Source of the DNA: Planctomycetota bacterium
GTDB lineage: Bacteria > Planctomycetota > Phycisphaerae > SM23-33
Length of the DNA stretch: 64,000 nt
Direction of reading: 5' to 3'
NCBI GenBank assembly: GCA_022705325.1
Contig: JAKJER010000001.1
Location: 248,001 to 312,000 of the forward strand
Shown: one piece after another, positions 52,501 to 60,111 of the stretch
Numbering within the stretch: position 1 is the stretch's first letter
How the letters are laid out: each line of letters begins with the position of its first letter
Notes under the pieces: model-generated
What the model was told of the DNA's origin: nothing
The model's input: only the letters and a program-made list of their open reading frames with translations
Database searches by the model: none
Made by a program: the position numbers and the translations under genes

Positions 52501-54666
52501 TCAATCGCCTCCCAGCGCCGCCCGGGCGGCCGCCAGGGCGGAGGCGGTGAAGATCACCGGGTAAAGCTTCTCGTAGTACCACAGCTTGGCGAAGTAGAAG
52601 CCGATGGGCGAGGGCTCGAAGCGCTTGCCCCCGTCGGTGCGATCGATCAGCCACGCCGCACCGCGGCGGACGGCCCCCCGCTCGGTCTCGCTGAGCGAGA
52701 CGGGGCCGCACAGCGCATCCACCGCGAGGGCTGTCTCTTCGATCGTCGACGGCGCGTCCGCCTGCCCGCCCCAGCCGCCGTCGGCATTCTGGACGTTCAG
52801 CAGATAGTCGCGCCCGCGGCGGATGACGTCGGCGTCGACGCAATTCCAGCGCCGGGCCAGACGCTGGAGGCTCAGCAGCACCCGGGCCGTGCCGTAGGTC
52901 AGGTTCTCCTCGTCCCTGGCGTGCTGGCAGCCGAACCACAGCGCCGCCCACGCCCCGTCCAGCCGTTGCTGGGCGGTCAGGAACCCTGCGCCTCTCCGCA
53001 GGGCGGCCTCCACGCGGGCCGCCTGGCCCGTCCGCGCCCCGGCCGCGAAAAAGGGGTCAGGAACCTTTTCCTGGTGTCCAGCCCTTGCCCCTTTTGCACT
53101 TGGGTCCACCGGAAGAAAAAGGTTCCTGACCCCTTTCTCATCCTCGGCAGGCTCCTGCCCGGCCGGACGATAGCGCGGGCGCGGGGGGGCTGCACGCGGG
53201 ACGGCTTCGAGCCTGCTGGCGGGCAGCGCCGGCGCAGCCGCGGAGTCGTCGCCGTCCAACTCGTCGATCCACGCGTCCATTGCCGCCAGCGCGTGGGCGG
53301 TGAGGTCGTTGCTGCTGCGGTCGAAGGGGAGCTTGCCCCAGCCTCGACAGAACGTGGGGATGCCCCCGTCGCGGTTCTGCAAGCCCATGAGCCACTCCAG
53401 GCCGCGGGCGGCGGAATCGGCGACGTGGCGGTCCAGGCACTGCCCGTCGTTGTGGCTGGAGAGCCTCCGCCCGTGACGGATGTGGGTCTGGCGGACGGAC
53501 CGGTGCCCGGCCGTCACCAGGTGATGCAGCGCCAGCAGGGCACCGGAGGTGTCGTCGGCGTCGGGCACAGCCCCGCTGAGGTTGGTCCAGGCCCACCCGC
53601 CGGGGTCGGCGTGGGTGTAGGGATGCTCGCTGCCGTACTGCTGGCCCAGCAGCCACTCCTGGACGGTGGACCGCTCCTGCGGCGAGAGGGCCTCCGACAG
53701 GAACGTCGCCCGCCCGGCCGACCCAGCCGACAACGCCCCCAGCGACAGCGTCGTGACCCACGTGGCCAGGTTGGTGTCGATGGGCCAACTGCCGTCCGGC
53801 CGCACGGACGCCAGCAGGAACTCCACGCCGCGACGCACCACCGCGTGGTCGGCCCGCCCGGCCGCGACGAGGTTCATCACGACGAAACTGGTGAGCGGGG
53901 CGGCCTCGAGGAAGCCGCCGCTTTGCGGCTGGATGCGCTCGAGCACGCCCAGTGCGGAACCGGTGGCGGCCCAGCGGACGGCGCGGGCCAGCGGGTTGGG
54001 CGTGGGGCGGCGGCGGTGGCGGGCCAGGCCGATGGCGATCAGGGCGGGCAACGCGTAGCTGACCACCCGCAAGTTCAGGAAACGGAACAGCCCGTGGGGC
54101 AGCACGGCCAACTCGAAGGGCAACTGGGCGACGTGCCGCCAGGCCCGCCGGCCCTCGCCCAGTCGGCCCGCGATCGCGCACAGCGAGAGGATGGGCGCGG
54201 AGAAGGTCTTGTCCTGCCCGTAGCGCGCGTAGATGGCCGCGGCAAGGGCGTCCGGCTCGAGCGAGCCGGCGCGGGCGGCGATCCACTCGCCCGCACGTTG
54301 GACGACGTCGGCATCCGCACCCCCGGGCTTCGCTTGAGGGTGGCACCGTTGGGATTGGCATGCGAAGGCCGACCAGCACAGGACGGTCGTGGAGATGTTG
54401 CTCAGGCTCCGCGTGGTGTCGCCCCAGCCGCCGTCGTCGTTGGCGTGGGCGGCCAGCCAGTCCAGACCGGCCCGGATCTGGGCGGCGTATTTCTCGCGAT
54501 CCACCTGCGCCAGGGCGACCACAGCCGTCGCGGTCGACAGGGCGCTGCTGCACAACTCGCCCTCCCAGTGCCCGCCGGCCACACGCTCCTCCAGCAGCGC
54601 CGCCCGGGCGCCGGCCAGCGCCTGGTCCAAAGTTGCCGCCGTCAAGCTGTCCGCGATGTCGGTCAT
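52501..54666 (-). CDS. squalene-hopene-cyclase-like class II terpene cyclase
   Basis: A 721-residue protein of the squalene/oxidosqualene cyclase fold (two alpha-alpha barrels). The protonating DxDD motif is VPDADDTSGAL (369-373). QW-type repeats include GGHWEGEL, DDGGWGDT, DGSWPIDT, NRDGGIPTF, LDGAWAALWFG and ADGGWGGQ. Squalene-hopene cyclase is the best guess, but any linear polyprene could be the substrate. Two foreign palindromic DNA elements are carried in frame: residues 105-118 (module H) and about 509-541 (an inverted-repeat element encoding KGVRNLF and KVPDPFF), both at plausible surface or linker sites. The start ATG is at 54666. Confidence 0.85.
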   Translation of the reverse strand: MTDIADSLTAATLDQALAGARAALLEERVAGGHWEGELCSSALSTATAVVALAQVDREKYAAQIRAGLDWLAAHANDDGGWGDTTRSLSNISTTVLCWSAFACQSQRCHPQAKPGGADADVVQRAGEWIAARAGSLEPDALAAAIYARYGQDKTFSAPILSLCAIAGRLGEGRRAWRHVAQLPFELAVLPHGLFRFLNLRVVSYALPALIAIGLARHRRRPTPNPLARAVRWAATGSALGVLERIQPQSGGFLEAAPLTSFVVMNLVAAGRADHAVVRRGVEFLLASVRPDGSWPIDTNLATWVTTLSLGALSAGSAGRATFLSEALSPQERSTVQEWLLGQQYGSEHPYTHADPGGWAWTNLSGAVPDADDTSGALLALHHLVTAGHRSVRQTHIRHGRRLSSHNDGQCLDRHVADSAARGLEWLMGLQNRDGGIPTFCRGWGKLPFDRSSNDLTAHALAAMDAWIDELDGDDSAAAPALPASRLEAVPRAAPPRPRYRPAGQEPAEDEKGVRNLFLPVDPSAKGARAGHQEKVPDPFFAAGARTGQAARVEAALRRGAGFLTAQQRLDGAWAALWFGCQHARDEENLTYGTARVLLSLQRLARRWNCVDADVIRRGRDYLLNVQNADGGWGGQADAPSTIEETALAVDALCGPVSLSETERGAVRRGAAWLIDRTDGGKRFEPSPIGFYFAKLWYYEKLYPVIFTASALAAARAALGGD
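53047..53137. repeat. 91-bp inverted-repeat element inside the cyclase gene
   Basis: A 20-bp arm, AAAGGGGTCAGGAACCTTTT (53050-53069), and its exact complement (53117-53136) enclose 47 bp. It is translated in frame as a Lys/Pro-rich linker. Each arm is itself a short AAAGG/CCTTT palindrome. Confidence 0.88.
54315..54349. repeat. module H inside the cyclase gene
   Basis: A 35-bp copy; on the minus strand it starts ACGGTGCCACCCTCAAGC. It is 32 of 35 identical to 58002-58036. It encodes RCHPQAKPGGA here, a different reading frame from the copy at 58002. Confidence 0.88.
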
Positions 54667-54872
54667 TCACAAAGGCAAACGCAGCAGCGGGCAGGTTTCT
54701 GGCAGATTTGGACGAGGCGTCGTTGCAGCGACAATGACATCCCCGCAGCCGGTTGGCTTCTCCTGCTGCTTGCAGTGATCGAGCATCCCGAGCGATTTCC
54801 GCTGAAGGCCGGATGAGATTTCCAGAACGGGGTGGGCGCAATTCCGGGATCGCCCGGTTGTCCCACCGCTCC

Positions 54873-55292
54873 TCAAGCGCTTCGCCGTCCGGACGGGTCG
54901 CGAGCAGTTTCCGCAATCCGCCGCGCCGAAGCGCGGCTGCGCTGCCGCCGGCGTTTTTCCACTGCCGCCACAATCTGCCTGACCGCAACCGCCCCGATCC
55001 CCGGAATGGTTCGCAGATGTTTCCTCGAAAGCCGCTCCAGTTGCCGCCAGGAGTCGATCGAGGAGCGGCGCAGCGAGTTGTACAAGCGGCTGCTGAAGAC
55101 GCCCCGGGCGATCTCCTCGTCCCCAGCCGTCTCCTCCTGCTGACGCGTCACGAACTCCCCGCATGCACGCGTGCCTGCCGGCACGACCGGCCAGCACGCT
55201 CCACCGTGCGTCGCCACCGGAGACGTTCGTCGGCAGTCGCCTTCCAGGCCGTCTCTGCTCACGTAGAAATGGCAATCACCACAGTACACCAT
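54873..55292 (-). CDS. small regulator with Cys motif and RNA-polymerase alpha-CTD-like domain
   Basis: A 139-residue protein. The N terminus has four cysteines (CGDC at 4-7, CRR at 20, ACW at 33), possibly metal binding. Residues about 62-112 fit the helix-hairpin-helix fold of the RNA polymerase alpha C-terminal domain: SSRLYNSLRRSSIDSWRQL, LSRKHLRTIPGIG, VRQIVAAVEKR. A basic tail ends the protein. It may bind UP-element-like DNA or sigma factors; that is inference. ATG 55292 has GGGAG upstream. A 206-bp spacer separates it from the cyclase gene, and 464 bp from the sulfatase. Confidence 0.6.
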   Translation of the reverse strand: MVYCGDCHFYVSRDGLEGDCRRTSPVATHGGACWPVVPAGTRACGEFVTRQQEETAGDEEIARGVFSSRLYNSLRRSSIDSWRQLERLSRKHLRTIPGIGAVAVRQIVAAVEKRRRQRSRASARRIAETARDPSGRRSA

Positions 55293-55756
55293 GCTCTCTG
55301 AGCTCCCTTATCCCCGAACGTCCGGGTACGATGTCCCAACAAGGCCGATCCTGCATGTTCAGTATTTGACGCAAGCCGGAGCAACAAGTTCCCATTCGTC
55401 CGCGTTATGGCGTTCCGCCGCCATTGTCGCTCACAACGGCTGGGCGTCTGTAACAAGTCTGTAAAAGGCGGTGACCAATGAAGGGCTGCGGCAGCGGTCG
55501 AGCAACTTGTCCTGAAGCCGCATGGAAAGCCCGTCTGTGCGACTCGGGCATGGAACACGGCGTTCTTTTCTGTTGCGGTCTGCGGTCGCGTCACCTTCTT
55601 CCCCCGACTCGCCATCGGCCGTCGATCTTGACCAGCGGCACCTCGCGGCGGACGGTCTGTTCAAAGCCTCCGCTTGGGGGTCGGTCGCGGCCGGGCGCTG
55701 TCTCTTTCGCGACGAATCGGACATTTCGCGGCGGGCCAGGGACCAACAACGAACAA
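55293..55756. other. 464-bp spacer without a supported gene
   Basis: Open frames exist on both strands, but none has a start site or protein-like composition. No repeat module, tRNA or terminator is recognised. Confidence 0.5.
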
Positions 55757-57304
55757 CTACTCCCGCTCGGTCATCCCTTCCTGGTAGCGCTTGAGCAGGG
55801 CCTTCATCCGTTGGGCGATCTCGGGATTCCGGCGGACGACATTGGTGGTCTGGCGCGGATCGGCCTGGAGGTCGTAGAGCTGCTCGTTGGGGGCGTCGCT
55901 CTTGAACTTGCCGTTCTCGATGTCGCTGTTGACCTCGCCGGCGAACTGGATCGCGGGCGGGCCGCCGAGCATGTGCTGGCCGACCTTTCCGGCGAATCCG
56001 CCCCCGCCGCGCGCGCCGATGTACAACCACCGTTCGTCGCGCAGGGCGAGGTGGGTCTTGCGGACGGGCGCCAGGACGGCCCGGCGGCGGATGGGCTCCT
56101 TGGGCGCGCCGGTCAGGGCGGGCAGGACGTTCAGGCTGTCGGGGCACTCGCCGGTCTTGATCTCTCGCCCGGCGGCGGCAGCCAGAGTCGCGGGCATGTC
56201 CACGTGGCAGATGAGCTGGTCGCTGGTCGAGTTGGGCTCGATGTGCCCGGGCCAGCGGGCGATGAACGGCACGCGGTGGCCGCCCTCCCAGGCGTCGAAC
56301 TTGAAGCCCAGCAGGTCGCCGTTGAGGCGGTGCCCGGCCCGGACGGCCTTCTGCCCGGTCAGGTTCACCATCCCCCCGTTGTCGCTGGTGACGATGACCA
56401 GCGTGCGATCGGCGAGCTTGAGTTCGTCCAGCGTCGCGAGGACCTGCCCGACCATCCAGTCCAGCTCGTGGATGAAATCGCCGTAGAGCCCGCACTGGCT
56501 GGTGCCGATGAACCGCTTGTCGGGCGTGAAGGGGTGATGGATGTGCGGCGTGGCCAGATACAGGAAGAACGGCCCGTCGCGATGCTCGCGGATGAACGAG
56601 ACGGCCTTCGCGGAGAACTGCGTGCCGAGCTGGTCGTCCTTGTAGAGGGCGTGGGCGGCTTTGCCCCCGGAGATGCCCGGGCGGAGCATCTTCTCCGGAT
56701 ACGGCGTGGTCGGCGGCGTGCTCCCGTAGACCAGCGGGTCGGCTGGGTCCAGGCCCAGCACGCGGTGGTTCTCGATCAGGACGAACGGCGGGTGGCTGCT
56801 GACCACGGGCAGGCCGAAGTAGTAGTCGAAACCCAACTCGAGCGGCCCGGGCTTGAGGTCGGCGTTCCAGTCGGGCTTGGGCTTGGAGCCGAAGCCCAGG
56901 TGCCACTTGCCGATGCACGCCGTCGCGTAGCCCTGGCCCTTGAGCAGGTCGGCCAGCGTGGTCTTGTCCGGATCGATCAGCAGGGCTGACTGGTTCATGG
57001 CCGGGCCCCAGACCTCTCGCCGGAACGGGTACTCGCCGCTCAACAGCGCGTAGCGAGACGGCGTGCAGACAGCCGACGCGGAGTGGGCGTCGGTGAACCG
57101 CCGTCCCTGGCTGGCCAGGCGGTCGATGTTGGGCGTCTTGAGCTTCGTGGCGCCGTAGCAGCCGACGTCGCCGTAGCCCAGGTCGTCGGCGAAGATCAAC
57201 ACGATGTTGGGCTTGGCCTCCGCCGTCCGCGCCGGGGCGAACCAAGCTGACGCCAACCCCACAACCAGAAACACGGCCAGGATCGTTTGAAGTGGATGTC
57301 TCAT
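55757..57304 (-). CDS. secreted sulfatase (arylsulfatase A type)
   Basis: A 515-residue exported formylglycine-dependent sulfatase. The signal peptide runs MRHPLQTILAVFLVVGLASA. Metal-binding Asp40-Asp41 are in IFADDLGYGDVG. The active-site signature is AVCTPSRYALLSG with Cys80 converted to formylglycine by a maturase not in this window. GKWHLG and TSDNGG motifs complete the site. The start ATG 57304 opens the signal peptide; an upstream ATG at 57349 is less likely. It is probably for sulfated algal or animal polysaccharide, in line with the fucosidases. Confidence 0.94.
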   Translation of the reverse strand: MRHPLQTILAVFLVVGLASAWFAPARTAEAKPNIVLIFADDLGYGDVGCYGATKLKTPNIDRLASQGRRFTDAHSASAVCTPSRYALLSGEYPFRREVWGPAMNQSALLIDPDKTTLADLLKGQGYATACIGKWHLGFGSKPKPDWNADLKPGPLELGFDYYFGLPVVSSHPPFVLIENHRVLGLDPADPLVYGSTPPTTPYPEKMLRPGISGGKAAHALYKDDQLGTQFSAKAVSFIREHRDGPFFLYLATPHIHHPFTPDKRFIGTSQCGLYGDFIHELDWMVGQVLATLDELKLADRTLVIVTSDNGGMVNLTGQKAVRAGHRLNGDLLGFKFDAWEGGHRVPFIARWPGHIEPNSTSDQLICHVDMPATLAAAAGREIKTGECPDSLNVLPALTGAPKEPIRRRAVLAPVRKTHLALRDERWLYIGARGGGGFAGKVGQHMLGGPPAIQFAGEVNSDIENGKFKSDAPNEQLYDLQADPRQTTNVVRRNPEIAQRMKALLKRYQEGMTERE

Positions 57305-57351
57305 GAGGGTGATTCTCTTCGACGACGTGGCGGGTGCAAGCATTTTCAACC

Positions 57352-57410
57352 GGGTGTTTGCAGTGGGCCCGTAAGGGCATTACACGAGTACGCCAAACGC
57401 CTTACGGCGT
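57352..57410. repeat. module E copy 2 plus a TTAC-loop hairpin
   Basis: Module E (57352-57381) is 28 of 30 identical to 41465-41494. It is followed by ACGCC-TTAC-GGCGT (57397-57410). The loop of the latter supplies the TAA stop codon of the prenyltransferase-like gene. This lies between that gene and the sulfatase start. Confidence 0.85.
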
Positions 57411-58349
57411 CACTACGAGCGTGCCGGCCGCCAGCAGGCCGTAGAAGGTGTACTCGCAGTCGATCTCGCCGTCGAAGACGTGCCCGCGAAAGCCCCCTTT
57501 GGGGGACCACAGGCCGCTGAGGAAATCGAGCGTCTGCTGCCGCATGGGCTGGAGGTCGACGCCGGAGGCAGCCAGGGCGTGCAGGGCGGTGGCGGTGGAC
57601 AACAGGTCGGCGACGGGAGTGAGATCGTTGGCCCGGAAGCCCCCGTCGGCGCTGCGGAGGGCCAGCAGGCGGCGGACGGACTCGTCGTCGCCCGGCCGGC
57701 CGAGCTGGGCCAGCGTGACCAGGGCGCCGGCGGTGGCCGGGGCGGACGGGGCGTCGGCGGGCGGATTGGCGTAGCCGCCGCCATCGCAGCGAAGGCGGGA
57801 CAGGCAGGCGAGCAACTCGGCGGCGCCTTCCACCGGAGCCTGCCCCGCGCCGCCATGCTCCATCTCGTCCAGGTCCTGCAAGGCCGCCAGGCCCAGGAAG
57901 CACCCGTAGGCGCTGGAGCGGCCCGCGCCGCTGTGGCTGAAGCCGCCGTCGGCCAGCCGGAACGTCAGCAGCCGCTGACGCAGAGAAGGCGCGAGACCGT
58001 CCCGCACCCCCAAGCTGCGCTTGAGGGTGGCACCGTGGGGGCCGCCGTCGAACAGGCAGGCCCGGCAGCGGATCAGGCAGCAGAGGTGGACGAAGTCGAG
58101 GTCGTCTCCCCGGCTGAAGGGTCGCAGATAGTCCGGGTCGATCGGCGGGGGCTCATTCTCTTCGCCGAGCGCCTGCCAGGCCTGGAGGCCGAAGACGGTG
58201 TAGTAGAGGTCCGGTTGGTCGCTTCGTCCGGCGAAGCCCCCGTCGCGGCGGCGCGAGTCGAGGAAGCGGCGGACCTGCCCGCAGGCGGCCTGGCCGAGCG
58301 CCTCAGTCGCCCGCGCGGCGGAGCGGATCAGGTCGGTCCGGATAGTCAT
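57402..58349 (-). CDS. prenyltransferase/terpene-cyclase-like alpha-barrel protein
   Basis: A 315-residue protein of the prenyltransferase beta-subunit/squalene-cyclase repeat type. Repeats include DGGFAGRSDQPDLYYTVFGL, LADGGFSHSGAGRSSAYGC, ADGGFRANDL and PKGGFRGHVFDGEIDCEYTF. It is half the length of a cyclase and lacks a DxDD, so it resembles one barrel of the fold; zinc-site residues of protein prenyltransferases are suggested by D/C/H near the C terminus but not certain. It overlaps the DUF116-polyprenyl synthase gene by 47 bp. Module H is inserted in frame (encoding HGATLKRSLGVR), and its stop lies in a palindrome. Confidence 0.75.
   Translation of the reverse strand: MTIRTDLIRSAARATEALGQAACGQVRRFLDSRRRDGGFAGRSDQPDLYYTVFGLQAWQALGEENEPPPIDPDYLRPFSRGDDLDFVHLCCLIRCRACLFDGGPHGATLKRSLGVRDGLAPSLRQRLLTFRLADGGFSHSGAGRSSAYGCFLGLAALQDLDEMEHGGAGQAPVEGAAELLACLSRLRCDGGGYANPPADAPSAPATAGALVTLAQLGRPGDDESVRRLLALRSADGGFRANDLTPVADLLSTATALHALAASGVDLQPMRQQTLDFLSGLWSPKGGFRGHVFDGEIDCEYTFYGLLAAGTLVVTP
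58002..58036. repeat. module H inside the prenyltransferase-like gene
   Basis: A 35-bp copy whose minus strand forms CACCCTCAAGC-GCA-GCTTGGGGGTG. It is read in a different codon phase from the copy at 54315-54349. Confidence 0.88.
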
Positions 58350-60033
58350 CGCAGCAGCTCAGGGTCTGGATGTCATTGAAGATCCGGGCTACCACTCGCC
58401 GCAGCAGGGCCTTGAGGCAGGCCGAGCGAAGCTGGCTGAGGCAGCGGATGGCCTGGGCCTTGTAGGACGAGAGGAGTTGCCCGGCCACCGCCTCGATGCG
58501 GAGTCGGCCCAGGATGTCGCGGACGGCTGAGCCATGGCAGGCCATGTCCAACTCGCGTCGCCAGAGCTGCTGGATGAGTTGTCGCTCGTCTCCCCGGGCC
58601 TGCTCGCCCGCCAGGGCCAGCAGGATCGACGGTCGCATGGCCTGGACGTCGTTGGTGTCCTGGTCGCTCTGGAAGTCTTCCAGGTCGTCGTGGATCTGGT
58701 AGGCGATCCCGAGCGCCTCGCTGTACTGGCTGAGGATGGCGGCGACCTCGCTGCCGGCGCCGGCGAGGATGGCGCCCAGCCGCAGGGCCACCTCGAAGGC
58801 GGGCGAAGTCTTCTGGCGGAAGATGTGGAGCACCTCCAGGGGCGTCAGCACGCCGGGCTGGCGCATCCAGCAGAGTTCTCGTCCCTGGCCCAGGCAGAGG
58901 CTGGTATGCCCGTCGGCGGCCACGCGGAGCATGTCGGCCTTGCGGTCGGCGGCAGCGCCGGTGGCGGCGATGAGCTGGTAGCCCTGCCCCAGCAGCAGGT
59001 CGCCCACGTTGAGGGCCACCGGAACGCCGTACTGCTCGTGCAGAGCGGGCTCGCCGTAGCGCGTGGCGTCGTCGTCCTCGATGTCGTCGTGGACCAGCGA
59101 GGCCTTGTGGAAGCACTCGACGGCCAGGGCGACCTTCCGCAGGTCCGTCCCGTCGTCCGCGGGGGCCGCCGGGTCCTGCGGGCCGTCCAGGCGGAGCGCC
59201 TCGTAGACGCAGGCGGCCAGGAAGGGCCTCCATCGCTTGCCCGATCTGCACAGCCACTGGCGGGCGATGCGTTCGGTCTCGGTGACGGCCGGGCCGAGCT
59301 CCTGGTCCAGCACGGTGGGCGTGAACCAATCGTCGACCTGGCGGCGCAGGGCCTCCAGGTCCAGCAGGCGGCTGCGGTCGGACCGGTTGAGGTAGATCGC
59401 CTCGTAGGCCCAGTCGAGGTCCAGGGCGGTGCGGGAGCAGCCGTCGTTGAGCAGGGGGATCGCCAGCCCGGGCACCGCGGAGGCCTCCATGTACGGGAAG
59501 ACCCGCTCGAGGGTGGGCAGGCAGCTCACGCCGACCAGGGCGTCGATCTTGCCGGACTCGATGAGCTTCATGACCACGGGCGAGCCCTCGGCCACCAGGA
59601 CGACGTAGCCGAGTCGCTCGGCCTCGCCCTGGAGATCGGCGATGGGGCAGGCGCCGCACTGCTTGCAGATCAGGCCCAGGGGGTCGATGTCGGCGCGGCA
59701 GCGGTCTTCATCTCTGAGGCACTGGGGCAGCAGGAGCATGCGCCGCTGGTAGGGCACGCCCGCGACCGTGTCGCGCCAGACCTGGTTGTTGAGCAGGACG
59801 GCGGCGTAGGCGCGGTAGTCGGGATCCACTTCATGCTGTTCCAGCAGGGCCGGCACGTGGCGGGCCAGCTCGTCGGCCGTCAGGGGCGGCACCAGGCGAT
59901 GGTCGGCCACGTACTGCCGCACCGCCTCTCGCAGGCGCTCGCGCTCGACGCGCCCGGGCGGCACGTCGCACCGCACCGGGCGATCGGCCTGGTCAAGGGC
60001 GGCCTTCAATATCGACGGGTGAAGCTCCTGCAT
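58303..60033 (-). CDS. DUF116-polyprenyl synthase fusion
   Basis: A 576-residue two-domain protein. Residues about 1-235 match DUF116: LLLPQCLRDEDRCR, then LICKQCGACPIADL and VVLVAEGSPVVMKLI, with a Cys cluster suited to an Fe-S centre or zinc. Residues about 245-560 are a trans-polyprenyl diphosphate synthase: GKRWRPFLA, first Asp-rich motif DDIED (316-320), and second motif in YQIHDDLEDFQSD. ATG 60033 is preferred because AGAGGTAG lies before it; a GTG at 60054 is the alternative. It overlaps the downstream prenyltransferase-like gene by 47 bp. The DUF116 part is unusual on a synthase and sits among radical SAM and ferredoxin genes. Confidence 0.86.
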   Translation of the reverse strand: MQELHPSILKAALDQADRPVRCDVPPGRVERERLREAVRQYVADHRLVPPLTADELARHVPALLEQHEVDPDYRAYAAVLLNNQVWRDTVAGVPYQRRMLLLPQCLRDEDRCRADIDPLGLICKQCGACPIADLQGEAERLGYVVLVAEGSPVVMKLIESGKIDALVGVSCLPTLERVFPYMEASAVPGLAIPLLNDGCSRTALDLDWAYEAIYLNRSDRSRLLDLEALRRQVDDWFTPTVLDQELGPAVTETERIARQWLCRSGKRWRPFLAACVYEALRLDGPQDPAAPADDGTDLRKVALAVECFHKASLVHDDIEDDDATRYGEPALHEQYGVPVALNVGDLLLGQGYQLIAATGAAADRKADMLRVAADGHTSLCLGQGRELCWMRQPGVLTPLEVLHIFRQKTSPAFEVALRLGAILAGAGSEVAAILSQYSEALGIAYQIHDDLEDFQSDQDTNDVQAMRPSILLALAGEQARGDERQLIQQLWRRELDMACHGSAVRDILGRLRIEAVAGQLLSSYKAQAIRCLSQLRSACLKALLRRVVARIFNDIQTLSCCDDYPDRPDPLRRAGD

Positions 60034-60111
60034 GTCCGCTACCTCTATGTGCACTCAGTACAACGATCGGCAACAAGAAAGCATAGAACCAGTAACCGGT
60101 TCCAGTCCAGT

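Noticed and set aside
55478..56989. A 503-codon plus-strand frame over the sulfatase gene
   Set aside because: Antisense of a canonical sulfatase, with shadow composition and no recognisable domain.
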